Source of the DNA: Streptomyces echinatus | GTDB taxonomy: Bacteria; Actinomycetota; Actinomycetes; Streptomycetales; Streptomycetaceae | Reading direction: 5' to 3' | Assembly (NCBI RefSeq): GCF_014203595.1 | Contig: NZ_JACHJK010000012.1 | Coordinates: forward strand, 62,001-126,000 | Length of the DNA: 64,000 nucleotides | In this document: piece after piece, positions 31,042 through 39,132 of the stretch | How the letters are laid out: every line of letters begins with the position of its first letter | Numbering within the stretch: position 1 is the stretch's first letter | The notes under the pieces: model-generated | What the model was told of the DNA's origin: nothing | Seen by the model: the letters and a program-made list of their open reading frames with translations, nothing else | Databases searched by the model: none | Position numbers and translations under genes: made by a program

Positions 31042-32280
31042 ATGGCGCCCGGTGGGAACCGCGGCTGGCTGCTCCGCCTCGTCATCGCCTTCGGCTGCGC
31101 GCAGGGGGCGGTGTCGATGGCCCGGCCCGCCGTCTCCTACCGGGCCCTCGCGCTGGGCGCCGACGAACGGGCGGTGGGTGTCATCGCCGGTGTGTACGCC
31201 CTGCTGCCGCTGCTCGCCGCCGTACCGCTCGGCCGCCGCACCGACCACGGCCGCTGCGCGCCCCTCCTGCCGGCCGGCGTGGTCCTCATCGCCGGCGGCT
31301 GCGCGCTCAGCGGGCTGGCCGGCTCCCTGGGGACGATGGCCCTGTGGAGCGGGGTGATGGGGCTCGGCCACCTGTGCTTCGTGATCGGCGCCCAGTCGCT
31401 GGTGGCCCGCCGGTCCGCACCGCACGAACAGGACCGCAACTTCGGGCACTTCACCATCGGCGCCTCCCTCGGCCAGCTCGTCGGGCCGGTGGCCGCGGGG
31501 GCCCTCATCGGCGGCCCCGACATGGCGCACAGCAGCGCGCTCGCCCTGATCACGGCGGGCGTGGGCGCGGCGGTCGCGTTCAGCTCGCTGTGGCGCATCG
31601 AGGACCCCGCCGCCGTCGGCCCCCCTTCCCCGGGCGGCGGAAGGGTCCCGGTCGCGGGCATCCTGCGCGCCCGGGGCGTGCCCGCGGGCATACTGATCAG
31701 CCTGTCGGTGCTGTCCGCCACCGACATCCTCACCGCCTACCTGCCGGTGGTCGGTGAGCACCGGGGCATCGCCCCCTCGCTGATCGGGGTTCTGCTCAGC
31801 CTCCGGGCCGGCGCGACCATCGCCTGCCGGCTCGTCCTCACCCCGCTGCTGCGGCTGCTCGGCCGGCCCGCGCTGCTCGCCGTCACCTGCCTGCCGGCGG
31901 CCCTGCTGTGCGCCGGGGTCGCGCTGCCGGTGCCGGTGTGGGCGCTCGGCACGATGCTCACGCTCCTCGGCTTCTGCCTGGGCGTGGGCCAGCCGCTGTC
32001 GATGACGACGGTGGTGCAGGCCGCGCCCGCCGAGGCCCGCTCCACCGCGCTCGCCCTGCGCCTGACCGGCAACCGGCTCGGCCAGGTGGCCGCTCCGGCT
32101 GCCGCGGGTCTGGTCGCCGGTCTGGCGGGGGTGGCGGCGCCGTTCGTGATGCTGGGAGCCCTGCTGCTGGTGTCGTCGGGCGTCGCGCTGCGGTCGCCGG
32201 GGAGCCCCGGGGAAGCGGCCGGCCGGGTGACGGGGGAGGGGCGCCGGCGCCCGGGATTGCGCCGCACGAGCGATATCTGA
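31042..32280 (+). CDS. MFS transporter
   Basis: 412 aa from ATG 31042. Twelve predicted helices in two halves; the helix 2-3 loop GRRTDHGRCAPLLPAG is a variant of MFS motif A (G-x3-D-x2-G-R). Other helices include AFGCAQGAVSMARPAVSY and GFCLGVGQPLSMTTVVQAAPAEARSTALALRLTGNRLGQ. It lies 22 bp after the citrate carrier with AAGGG upstream, so probably in the same operon. Substrate not predictable; a drug or metabolite exporter is the usual role of this subgroup. Confidence 0.87.
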   Translation: MAPGGNRGWLLRLVIAFGCAQGAVSMARPAVSYRALALGADERAVGVIAGVYALLPLLAAVPLGRRTDHGRCAPLLPAGVVLIAGGCALSGLAGSLGTMALWSGVMGLGHLCFVIGAQSLVARRSAPHEQDRNFGHFTIGASLGQLVGPVAAGALIGGPDMAHSSALALITAGVGAAVAFSSLWRIEDPAAVGPPSPGGGRVPVAGILRARGVPAGILISLSVLSATDILTAYLPVVGEHRGIAPSLIGVLLSLRAGATIACRLVLTPLLRLLGRPALLAVTCLPAALLCAGVALPVPVWALGTMLTLLGFCLGVGQPLSMTTVVQAAPAEARSTALALRLTGNRLGQVAAPAAAGLVAGLAGVAAPFVMLGALLLVSSGVALRSPGSPGEAAGRVTGEGRRRPGLRRTSDI

Positions 32281-32384
32281 CGGCGCGCCGGGCCTCGTTG
32301 CCGGGGGTCGCGCGGGCCATGAAGCAGAGTCCTGGGCAAAAGAGCGATTTGTATGAAAATCGTCTGAACCCCGGAGGATTGCGC

Positions 32385-33089
32385 ATGCCTACCCTGACAC
32401 CCCCACGTGCAGCCGGCTCCCGCGCGGGCGCCACCGTCGTCCTCACCGCCCTCGCCGCGGCGGGCGCGTCCTGGGTGGCGGCGCCGAGCGCGGTGGCCCA
32501 GGGGGAGAACGGCGACATCAGGATCCACAACTCGCGTACGACCAACCCGCCGTCCCTCACCGGCTCGGCGAAGGACGACCCGGTGGTCTGCAAGTTCTTC
32601 CTGGAGGCCGTCAACTTCGACGATCTGGTCACCGTCGCCTACACCATCACGCCCCAGCCCCCGCTGCCCACCCAGGCCACCGTGACGGGCATCATCCAGC
32701 TCGCCGGCGGTGCGGGGCACACCGATCCGCTGGGACTGGCGGACGGCCAGTACAAGATCAGCTGGACCGTGGGGACGCCGGCCGCCGTGAAGGAGAAGGT
32801 CTTCCGCGTCAACTGCCACGAGAGCCAGCACGACGGCGCCCAGGGCCCGGGAGGCCAGATCGAGGACCACCAGCAGGACCACCAGCAGGACCACCAGCAG
32901 GACAACGGAAGCTGGGGCCAGAACGACCAGCAGCCGCCGAAGGGCGGCGTGCACGCGGGCGGCGGCGGTCTCGTCGACACCGCGGCCGCGTACTCGCCGG
33001 TGGCCGCCGCGGCGGCCGTGGGCCTGGTCGCCGTCTGCGGTGCCGTGTACTTCCGGCTGATCCGCCGGCGGCCCCATGGTGCAGCGTAG
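32385..33089 (+). CDS. Secreted wall-associated protein with HQQD repeats and LVDTA sorting-like tail
   Basis: 234 aa from ATG 32385 with RBS GGAGG. A signal peptide (VVLTALAAAGASWVAAPSAVAQ) is followed by a beta-rich domain of about 115 residues (DIRIHNSRTTNPPSLTGSAKDDPVVCKFFLEAVNFDDL), then a hydrophilic EDHQQDHQQDHQQD segment from a 12-bp triplicated unit (32865-32900). The tail reads GLVDTAAAYSPVAAAAAVGLVAVCGAVYFRLIRRR: an LPXTG-like pentapeptide, a hydrophobic segment and a basic end, as in sortase substrates, but with LVDTA. The next gene, overlapping by 14 nt, is a sortase, so the two are probably enzyme and substrate. Confidence 0.82.
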   Translation: MPTLTPPRAAGSRAGATVVLTALAAAGASWVAAPSAVAQGENGDIRIHNSRTTNPPSLTGSAKDDPVVCKFFLEAVNFDDLVTVAYTITPQPPLPTQATVTGIIQLAGGAGHTDPLGLADGQYKISWTVGTPAAVKEKVFRVNCHESQHDGAQGPGGQIEDHQQDHQQDHQQDNGSWGQNDQQPPKGGVHAGGGGLVDTAAAYSPVAAAAAVGLVAVCGAVYFRLIRRRPHGAA

Positions 33090-33771
33090 GCGCCGACGCA
33101 GGCCCTGGCACCGGACCCGCGCCTACCGCCTCCTCAGGACGGCCGTGCTGGTCGTCGTCCTGACGACCATGTGGTCCCGGTGCGGACCGGCCGGGCCCGG
33201 CCGGGCGGGCGGCCGGGACACCGTGGCGGCCAAGGGCGCGGACTCCGCCCGGGAGGAGCCCGGCGCGGCCGGCCCCGCGACCTCCGCCCCTCCGGCGCCG
33301 CCGCCCCGCCCGCTGTCCCGGTCCCGGCCGACGTCCTTCCGCGTACCCTCCCTGGGGATCGACGCCCCGGTCACCCCGCTCCGCCTCGACCGCGACCGGC
33401 AGCTGGAGACCCCGCCCGTCGACCGGCCCAAGCTGGTCGGCTGGTACGAGGGCGGCCCCACCCCGGGCGAGTCCGGCACCGCGATCGCCGTCGGCCACCG
33501 CGACACCAGGAGCGGACCCGCCGTGTTCGCCGGGCTCGCCCAGGCCAAGCCCGGCAGGACCGTCGAGGTCCGCCGCGTGGACGGGCGCACCGCCGTCTAC
33601 TCCGTGGACCGCGTGAAGGTGTACGACAAGGTCGGCTTCCCCGACGAGGAGGTGTACGGCTCGACCGGGCGCCCGGAGCTGAGGGTCATCACCTGCGGTG
33701 GCCTGTTCAGCCGGCGGACCGGTTACACCAGCAATGTGGTGGTCTTCGCCCATCTGACCGCCACGAAATGA
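33076..33771 (+). CDS. Class F-like sortase
   Basis: 231 aa from ATG 33076. N-terminal membrane anchor (YRLLRTAVLVVVLTTMW), a Pro/Ala-rich linker, then a sortase domain of about 150 residues: FRVPSLGIDAPVTPLRL, WYEGGPTPGESGTAIAVGHRDT with His141, VITCGG with Cys207, and a C-terminal Arg in FSRRTGY. The three catalytic residues are all present. The short form without extra domains matches actinobacterial class F. It overlaps the gene of a secreted protein bearing a sorting-like tail. Anchors proteins to the wall or an unknown acceptor. Confidence 0.88.
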   Translation: MVQRRRRRRPWHRTRAYRLLRTAVLVVVLTTMWSRCGPAGPGRAGGRDTVAAKGADSAREEPGAAGPATSAPPAPPPRPLSRSRPTSFRVPSLGIDAPVTPLRLDRDRQLETPPVDRPKLVGWYEGGPTPGESGTAIAVGHRDTRSGPAVFAGLAQAKPGRTVEVRRVDGRTAVYSVDRVKVYDKVGFPDEEVYGSTGRPELRVITCGGLFSRRTGYTSNVVVFAHLTATK

Positions 33772-33777
33772 CCCGGT

Positions 33778-33818
33778 GGACCGGCCGGTGCGAACTCCGT
33801 GCCCGCACCGGCCGGTCC
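33778..33818. terminator. Strong hairpin terminator after the sortase gene
   Basis: GGACCGGCCGGTGC (33778-33791) pairs perfectly with GCACCGGCCGGTCC (33805-33818) with a 13-nt loop, starting 7 bp after the sortase stop. Confidence 0.75.
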
Positions 33819-33870
33819 ATTCGGAATGATGACCCGGTACGTCCGTGGCCCGGGAATGTCTGGCGCAGCA

Positions 33871-33889
33871 AAACTATCACCGCTAGTTT
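33871..33889. promoter_or_regulatory. TetR-type operator, copy A
   Basis: AAACTATCACCGCTAGTTT, 38 bp upstream of the aldehyde dehydrogenase start. It has AAACTA/TAGTTT arms. Fifteen of 19 positions match AAACTAGCAGTGCTAATTT at 39057-39075, which sits between a TetR gene and an acyl-CoA dehydrogenase gene. Confidence 0.7.
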
Positions 33890-33927
33890 GTGTGCCGGAC
33901 GACGCGGACCCGCCGGGAGGACACAGC

Positions 33928-35316
33928 ATGAAGGCACACGACGGCCTGTACATCGACGGCGCCTGGCGCCCCGCCGGGAGCAGGGATGTGATCGAGGTCG
34001 TCAACCCCGCCGACGAGCAGGTCATCGGCCGGGTCCCGGCGGGCGGGGCGCTGGACGTCGACACCGCCGTACGGGCCGCCCGCGCCGCCCTGCCCGCCTG
34101 GGCCGCCACGCCCCCCGCCGAGCGCGCCGCCCGCCTCGCCGCCCTCCGGGACGCCCTCGTGGCCCGCAAGGACGAGATCGCCGGGACGGTCACCGCCGAG
34201 CTGGGCTCACCCCCGCAGTTCTCCGAGGCCGTGCACGCGGGCGTGCCGATCGCGGTCGCAGGCTCCTACGCCGAGCTGGCCGCGGCCCACCCCTTCGAGG
34301 AGAAGGTCGGCAACTCCACCGTGCTGCACGAGCCGATCGGTGTGGTCGGCGCCATCACCCCCTGGAACTACCCCCTCCACCAGATCGTCGCCAAGGTCGC
34401 CCCAGCCCTCGCCGCCGGCTGCACGGTCGTCCTCAAGCCCGCCGAGGACACCCCGCTCACCGCCCAGCTGTTCGCCGAGGCGGTGCACGAGGCGGACGTA
34501 CCCGCGGGCGTGTTCAACCTGGTCACCGGCCTCGGTCCGGTCGCCGGCCAGGCCCTCGCCGAGCACCCGGGCGTGGACCTGGTCTCCTTCACCGGTTCCA
34601 CGGCGGTCGGCCGGCAGATCGGCTCGCTGGCCGGCGCGGCCGTGAAGCGGGTCGCCCTGGAACTCGGCGGCAAGTCCGCCAACGTCATCCTGCCGAGCGC
34701 CGACCTGGCCAAGGCCGTGGCCGTCGGCGTCGCCAACGTGATGTCCAACTCCGGCCAGACGTGCAGCGCCTGGACCCGCATGCTGGTCCACCGCGACCGG
34801 TACGACGAGGCCGTCGAGCTGGCCCGGGCCGCCGCCGCCAAGTACGGCGACCGCATCGGCCCGCTGGTCAGCGCCCGGCAGCGGGAGCGGGTGCGCGGGT
34901 ACATCGAGAAGGGCGTCGCCGAGGGCGCCAGGCTGGTCGCCGGCGGCCCCGAATCCCCGCGCGAACAGGGCTACTACGTCAGCCCGACCGTCTTCGCCGA
35001 CGTCACCCCGGAGATGACCATCGCCCAGGAGGAGATCTTCGGGCCGGTGCTGTCGATCCTGCGGTACGACGACGAGGACGACGCCCTGCGCATCGCCAAC
35101 GGCACGGTGTACGGTCTCGCGGGCGCCGTCTGGGCCGCCGACGAGGCCGAGGCGGTGGCCTTCGCCCGCCGCATGGACACCGGCCAGGTCGACATCAACG
35201 GCGGCCGGTTCAACCCCCTCGCGCCCTTCGGCGGCTACAAGCAGTCCGGCGTCGGCCGCGAACTCGGCACCCACGGACTCGCCGAGTACCTCCAGACCAA
35301 GTCCCTCCAGTTCTAA
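33928..35316 (+). CDS. NAD(P)-dependent aldehyde dehydrogenase
   Basis: 462 aa from ATG 33928, with RBS GGGAGG. Full-length ALDH: VGAITPWNYPLHQIVAKVAPALAAGCTVVLKPAEDTPL (cofactor site), SFTGSTAVGRQI, ELGGKSANVIL with Glu245, NSGQTCSAWTRMLVH with catalytic Cys279, and EEIFGPVLSI. It oxidises an aldehyde to the acid in the cytosol. It begins an operon with an alcohol dehydrogenase 15 bp downstream, and a TetR-type operator overlaps its promoter region. Confidence 0.95.
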   Translation: MKAHDGLYIDGAWRPAGSRDVIEVVNPADEQVIGRVPAGGALDVDTAVRAARAALPAWAATPPAERAARLAALRDALVARKDEIAGTVTAELGSPPQFSEAVHAGVPIAVAGSYAELAAAHPFEEKVGNSTVLHEPIGVVGAITPWNYPLHQIVAKVAPALAAGCTVVLKPAEDTPLTAQLFAEAVHEADVPAGVFNLVTGLGPVAGQALAEHPGVDLVSFTGSTAVGRQIGSLAGAAVKRVALELGGKSANVILPSADLAKAVAVGVANVMSNSGQTCSAWTRMLVHRDRYDEAVELARAAAAKYGDRIGPLVSARQRERVRGYIEKGVAEGARLVAGGPESPREQGYYVSPTVFADVTPEMTIAQEEIFGPVLSILRYDDEDDALRIANGTVYGLAGAVWAADEAEAVAFARRMDTGQVDINGGRFNPLAPFGGYKQSGVGRELGTHGLAEYLQTKSLQF

Positions 35317-35331
35317 GGAAGCCCGAGACCC

Positions 35332-36414
35332 ATGGCCGTACGAGCCGCCGTCCTGCCCGCCATCGGCGCCCCGCTGGAGATCACCGGGATAGAGCTGCCC
35401 GACCCCGCCCCCGGACAGGTCCGGGTCCGCCTCGCCGCCGCCGGCGTCTGCCACTCCGACCTGTCCCTGACCGACGGCACCATGCGGGTGCCGGTCCCGG
35501 CCGTCCTCGGCCACGAGGGCGCCGGCACGGTCGTCGCCGTCGGCGAGGGCGTCACCCACGTCTCACCCGGCGCCCCCGTCGTCCTCAACTGGGCGCCGTC
35601 CTGCGGCAGCTGCCACGCCTGCACCCTCGGCGAGGTCTGGCTGTGCGCCAACGCGATGAACGGCGCCGCCGACGTGTACGCCCGCGCCGCCGACGGCACC
35701 GACCTGCATCCCGGCCTGAACGTCGCCGCGTTCGCCGAGGAGACGGTGGTCTCCGCGTCCTGCGTGCTGCCGCTGCCCGAGGGGGTGCCGCTGGTGGACG
35801 CCGCCCTGCTGGGCTGCGCGGTGCTCACCGGCTACGGCGCGGTCCACCACTCGGCGCAGGTCCGGCCCGGCGAGACGGTCGCCGTGTTCGGCGTCGGCGG
35901 AGTCGGCCTGGCCACGCTGCAGGCGGCCCGTATCGCGGGGGCCGCCCGGATCATCGCGGTCGACGTCTCGCCCGGCAAGGAGGAACTGGCCCGCGCGGCC
36001 GGCGCCACCGACTACGTCCTGGCGTCCGACCACACCGCCCGGGAGATCCGCGCCCTCACCGGCAGGCAGGGCGTCGACGTCTCCGTGGAGTGCGTGGGCC
36101 GCGCGGTGTCCATCCGCGCGGCCTGGGAGTCCACCCGCCGGGGCGGCCGGACCACCGTCGTCGGCATCGGCGGCAAGGACCAGCAGGTCACCTTCAACGC
36201 CCTGGAGATCTTCCACTGGGGACGCACCCTGTCCGGCTGCGTCTACGGCAACAGCGATCCGGCCCGCGACCTGCCGGTTCTCGCCGCGCACGTACACGAG
36301 GGACGACTGGACCTGTCCGCGCTGGTCACGGAACGGATCGGCCTGGAGGGCATCCCGGCCGCCTTCGAGAACATGCTCGCGGGCAAGGGCGGCCGCGCGC
36401 TGGTGGTCTTCTGA
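35332..36414 (+). CDS. Zinc-dependent alcohol dehydrogenase (MDR superfamily)
   Basis: 360 aa from ATG 35332. Catalytic zinc ligands GVCHSD (Cys) and GHEGAG (His, Glu); structural zinc lobe CGSCHACTLGEVWLC with the C-x2-C-x2-C-x7-C spacing; Rossmann motif VFGVGGVGLATLQAARIAGA and DVSPGKEELARAAGA for NAD. It resembles class III/NDMA-type alcohol dehydrogenases of actinobacteria. Together with the preceding ALDH it would convert an alcohol to an acid in two steps. Its stop is 3 bp from the stop of the convergent EamA gene. Confidence 0.94.
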   Translation: MAVRAAVLPAIGAPLEITGIELPDPAPGQVRVRLAAAGVCHSDLSLTDGTMRVPVPAVLGHEGAGTVVAVGEGVTHVSPGAPVVLNWAPSCGSCHACTLGEVWLCANAMNGAADVYARAADGTDLHPGLNVAAFAEETVVSASCVLPLPEGVPLVDAALLGCAVLTGYGAVHHSAQVRPGETVAVFGVGGVGLATLQAARIAGAARIIAVDVSPGKEELARAAGATDYVLASDHTAREIRALTGRQGVDVSVECVGRAVSIRAAWESTRRGGRTTVVGIGGKDQQVTFNALEIFHWGRTLSGCVYGNSDPARDLPVLAAHVHEGRLDLSALVTERIGLEGIPAAFENMLAGKGGRALVVF

Positions 36415-36417
36415 CGC

Positions 36418-37356
36418 TCACGGCACCTTCTCGGGCCGCGGCTCCGCGGCCGCGGCCCGGGCCACCCGGGCGTCGCGCGCCCGGGACCGCGACACCGCCA
36501 CACCCGCGAGGCACAGCACGCCGCCCGCCAGCGTGAGCACCCCCGGCACCTCGCCGAGCGCGGCCCACGACATCAGCACCACCAGAGCGGGCACGGCGTA
36601 CGTCGTCGCGCCCATCCGGCTGGCGGTGGTGCGGGCGAGCGCGTAGGCCCAGGTGGTGAAGGCCAGCGCGGTCGGAAAGATACCCAGGTAGACCATGTTC
36701 AGGGTGGCCGACGCGGGTGCGCGGGCGGCGTCGTGCACCAGCTGTCCGGCGAACGGCAGACAGGCCAAGGCGCCGGTCAGACAGCCGAACGTCGTCACCT
36801 GCAACGGGGTCGCCCGGCCCAGGGCGGGCTTCTGCGCGACCACCCCGAAGGCGTACGTGACGGCCGCGAGCAGGCACAGCAGCACGCCGAGCACGGAGGA
36901 CCCGCCGCCGCCCGACATCGACAGTCCCACGGTCACCGCGCCCGCGAACGACACCGCCATCCCGGCCAGCAGCCTGGGCGGCATCGGATCACCGAGCAAG
37001 CGGGCTCCCAGCAGGGCGATCAGCAGCGGGCCGACGTTCACGACCAGCGCCGCCGTGCCTGCGTCCACCCGCTGCTCGCCCCAGTTCAGGGCGACCATGT
37101 AGAGACCGAACCACAGCACGCCGGACAGCAGGATCCCGCGCCAGGCGGCTCTCGGCGGCAGTCCCTCCCGGCGCACGGCCCAGATGACCCCGAGGGCGAG
37201 GGCACCCGCCGCGAGCCGGCCGAGGGCCAGCGCGCCGGGGGAGTACGCGCTCCCCGCACTCCGGATCGACACGAAGGCGGAGGCCCACAGCAGCACGGAG
37301 ACGGCGGCGGCGCCGGTGCCGAGTATGTGGGAACGGTTCCTGACGGTGCTCATCAT
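36418..37356 (-). CDS. EamA/DMT-family transporter
   Basis: About 312 aa (two adjacent ATGs, 37356 and 37353; RBS GGGAG). Ten predicted helices in two EamA repeats: AAAVSVLLWASAFVSIRSAG, ALALGRLAAGALALGV, VDAGTAALVVNVGPLLIALLGARLL, and second-half equivalents (TLNMVYLGIFPTALAFTTWAYALARTTAS, TTYAVPALVVLMSWAALGEVP). It exports or exchanges small metabolites; substrate unknown. An ArsR-type regulator lies upstream on the same strand across a 278-bp gap and could control it. Confidence 0.9.
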   Translation of the reverse strand: MMSTVRNRSHILGTGAAAVSVLLWASAFVSIRSAGSAYSPGALALGRLAAGALALGVIWAVRREGLPPRAAWRGILLSGVLWFGLYMVALNWGEQRVDAGTAALVVNVGPLLIALLGARLLGDPMPPRLLAGMAVSFAGAVTVGLSMSGGGGSSVLGVLLCLLAAVTYAFGVVAQKPALGRATPLQVTTFGCLTGALACLPFAGQLVHDAARAPASATLNMVYLGIFPTALAFTTWAYALARTTASRMGATTYAVPALVVLMSWAALGEVPGVLTLAGGVLCLAGVAVSRSRARDARVARAAAAEPRPEKVP

Positions 37357-37491
37357 GCTCCCGAGGCTAGGTACGGACGACTTCCAAGCGCTGGCGGATA
37401 ACGGACGGAGCACCCGGCCCCACGCCCGCACGCTCCGGTGCGGGCGCGGAAGCGTCTTTGACGAGGCGCGGACTGATGCCGGGCAGGCGAA

Positions 37492-37525
37492 GCGCCCCGA
37501 AGGGGCGCGGGGAACTGCGCGACCA
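37492..37525. repeat. Streptomyces dispersed intergenic repeat (hairpin plus GCGGGGAACTGCGCGA)
   Basis: GCGCCCC-GAA-GGGGCGC (37492-37508) forms a perfect 7-bp stem with a triloop and runs into GCGGGGAACTGCGCGA. The same words, inverted, occur twice at 42561-42650. This motif is, from experience, a common Streptomyces intergenic repeat, often acting as a terminator-like hairpin. Confidence 0.75.
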
Positions 37526-37634
37526 GCCCTCACGCAGCCGCACCCGGCACCCCACCGCAAAACCCACCCCGGTGGCCGACCGGCCGACGCAGCCGCACCC
37601 GGCACCCAACCGCCGCACCCCCCGGCGGCCCCCG

Positions 37635-38348
37635 TCAGCGTAGGTCGGCCCCGGAGACGCCGAGCAGGTCGGACAGCATCCGCTCACCGTCCGCCGTCAC
37701 CTTGACCGCCCGGCCGCTCCCCACCCGCACGCACCACCCCGCCCCCAGCGCGTGCCGGCACAGTGCCGCCCCCGCCACCCCCGCGAGATGGGGCCGCCGC
37801 TCGGTCCAGTCGAGGCACGCCCGCGCCAGCGGACGCCGGCTCGACAGGTCCAGCGCGATGCCCGCCGTACCGAACCACTCCACCCCCGCGTCGGTGAGCG
37901 CGAACCCCGTGTCCTGCCGCAGCAGCCCCCGGAGGGTCAGCGCGTCCGTGACCGCGATGCCCAGCCGCCCGGCGAGATGGTCATAACAGGTGCGGCCCCG
38001 GGCCATGGCGGCCCCGGCACTCGACTCCCGCAGGCTGCGCGGAGCCCGCCGCACCGCCGCCGACGGCACCTGCGCGGCGAGGTCCTCGACCAGCTGTGCC
38101 ACCCGCGCGTCGGCCAGCCGGACATACCGGTGCCGCCCCTGCCGTTCCTCGGCGAGCAGGCCGCCGGCCACCAGCTTGCCCAGGTGCTCGCTCAGCGTGG
38201 ACGCGGCGACACCGGCGTGCCGGGCCAGCTCACCGGCCGTCCACGCCCGCCCGTCCAGCAGCACCAGCAGGCACGCGGCCCGGGTCCGGTCGGCGATCAG
38301 CCCGGCCAGCGCGGCAAGCCCCGCGGCCTGGGGGTCCTGGATGCTCAT
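37635..38348 (-). CDS. ArsR-family winged-helix regulator
   Basis: 237 aa from ATG 38348. N-terminal ArsR HTH: AALAGLIADRTRAACLLVLLDGRAWTAGELARHAGVAASTLSEHLGKLVAGGLLAEERQGRHRYVRLADARVAQLVEDLA. The C-terminal 130 residues have RTCYDHLAGRLGIAVTDALTLRGLL and several Cys (CYDHLAG, ACLDW, ALCRH), a layout of larger ArsR proteins in actinobacteria. It may respond to a metal or small thiol reagent. Likely target: the EamA transporter downstream. Confidence 0.88.
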   Translation of the reverse strand: MSIQDPQAAGLAALAGLIADRTRAACLLVLLDGRAWTAGELARHAGVAASTLSEHLGKLVAGGLLAEERQGRHRYVRLADARVAQLVEDLAAQVPSAAVRRAPRSLRESSAGAAMARGRTCYDHLAGRLGIAVTDALTLRGLLRQDTGFALTDAGVEWFGTAGIALDLSSRRPLARACLDWTERRPHLAGVAGAALCRHALGAGWCVRVGSGRAVKVTADGERMLSDLLGVSGADLR

Positions 38349-38394
38349 GGGTCCAGCATGGAACACCGACACTTCGGCGCCGGCCGAAACGTCC

Positions 38395-39030
38395 TCACGC
38401 CCGTGCCTGCTCGTACTGCTGCGCCAGCCCGTCCAGCAGCGCGCTGAGCCCCGCCTCGAAGGCCCGCTCGTCGATCTTCTCCTGCTGCTCGGCGAGCAGA
38501 TGGGCCTGGCCGAGGTGGGGATAGTCGGCGGGATCGTAGGCGCTGGCGTCGTCCACGAAGCCGCCGGCGAACGAACCGAGCGCCGAGCCCATGATGAAGT
38601 ACCGCATCAGCGCGCCGATGGAGGTGGCCTGCGCGGGCGGCCAGCCGGCCGCGACCATCGCGCCGTAGACCGCGTCGGCCAGGCGCAGCGCAGCCGGGCG
38701 GCGGCCGGGGCCCCGGGCGAGGACCGGGACGATGTTCGGGTGCTCGCGCAGGGCGGCCCGGTAGGAGACGGCCCAGTCGTGCAGCGCGGTCCGCCAGTCC
38801 CGGCCGTCCTCGAACATCGACAGGTCCACCAGCCCGCTGACCGAGTCGGCGACGGCCTCCAGGATCTCGTCCTTGGTGCGGAAGTGGTTGTAGAGCGAGG
38901 GTCCGCTCACGCCCAGCTCGGCGGCGAGCCGGCGCGTGGAGACGGCCGCGAGGCCCTCCCGGTCCACGAGGTCCCGGGCCGTCTCGACGATCCGGTCGGT
39001 GCTGAGAAGGGGCTTGCGCGGTCGGGCCAT
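38395..39030 (-). CDS. TetR-family regulator of the acyl-CoA dehydrogenase locus
   Basis: 211 aa from ATG 39030 (ATG 39039 also possible). HTH at residues 10-55: STDRIVETARDLVDREGLAAVSTRRLAAELGVSGPSLYNHFRTKDEILEAV. The C-terminal ligand domain (WRTALHDWAVSYRAALREHPNIVPVLARGPGRRPAALRLADAVYGAM) is of the TetR_C type. It is divergent from an acyl-CoA dehydrogenase gene; the 19-bp operator copy B lies 27 bp upstream of its start, and copy A precedes the ALDH/ADH operon 5 kb away, so it probably represses both. Confidence 0.9.
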   Translation of the reverse strand: MARPRKPLLSTDRIVETARDLVDREGLAAVSTRRLAAELGVSGPSLYNHFRTKDEILEAVADSVSGLVDLSMFEDGRDWRTALHDWAVSYRAALREHPNIVPVLARGPGRRPAALRLADAVYGAMVAAGWPPAQATSIGALMRYFIMGSALGSFAGGFVDDASAYDPADYPHLGQAHLLAEQQEKIDERAFEAGLSALLDGLAQQYEQARA

Positions 39031-39056
39031 GGCGCACATAGTAGGGCTGCGGTCGG

Positions 39057-39075
39057 AAACTAGCAGTGCTAATTT
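39057..39075. promoter_or_regulatory. TetR-type operator, copy B
   Basis: AAACTAGCAGTGCTAATTT lies between the tetR start (39030) and the acyl-CoA dehydrogenase start (39133). It matches copy A at 33871-33889 at 15 of 19 positions. A/T-rich flanks (ttaaat) contain the probable promoters. Confidence 0.72.
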
Positions 39076-39132
39076 AAATGTTCGGCTTTCAAGATCCATC
39101 GACGGATTCGTGTGGTGTGGGGTGATCTCGTG

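Noticed and set aside
33171..36536. 1121-codon plus-strand frame across the sortase, ALDH and ADH genes
   Set aside because: Arg/Pro/Gly-rich shadow of three well-supported genes in another frame.
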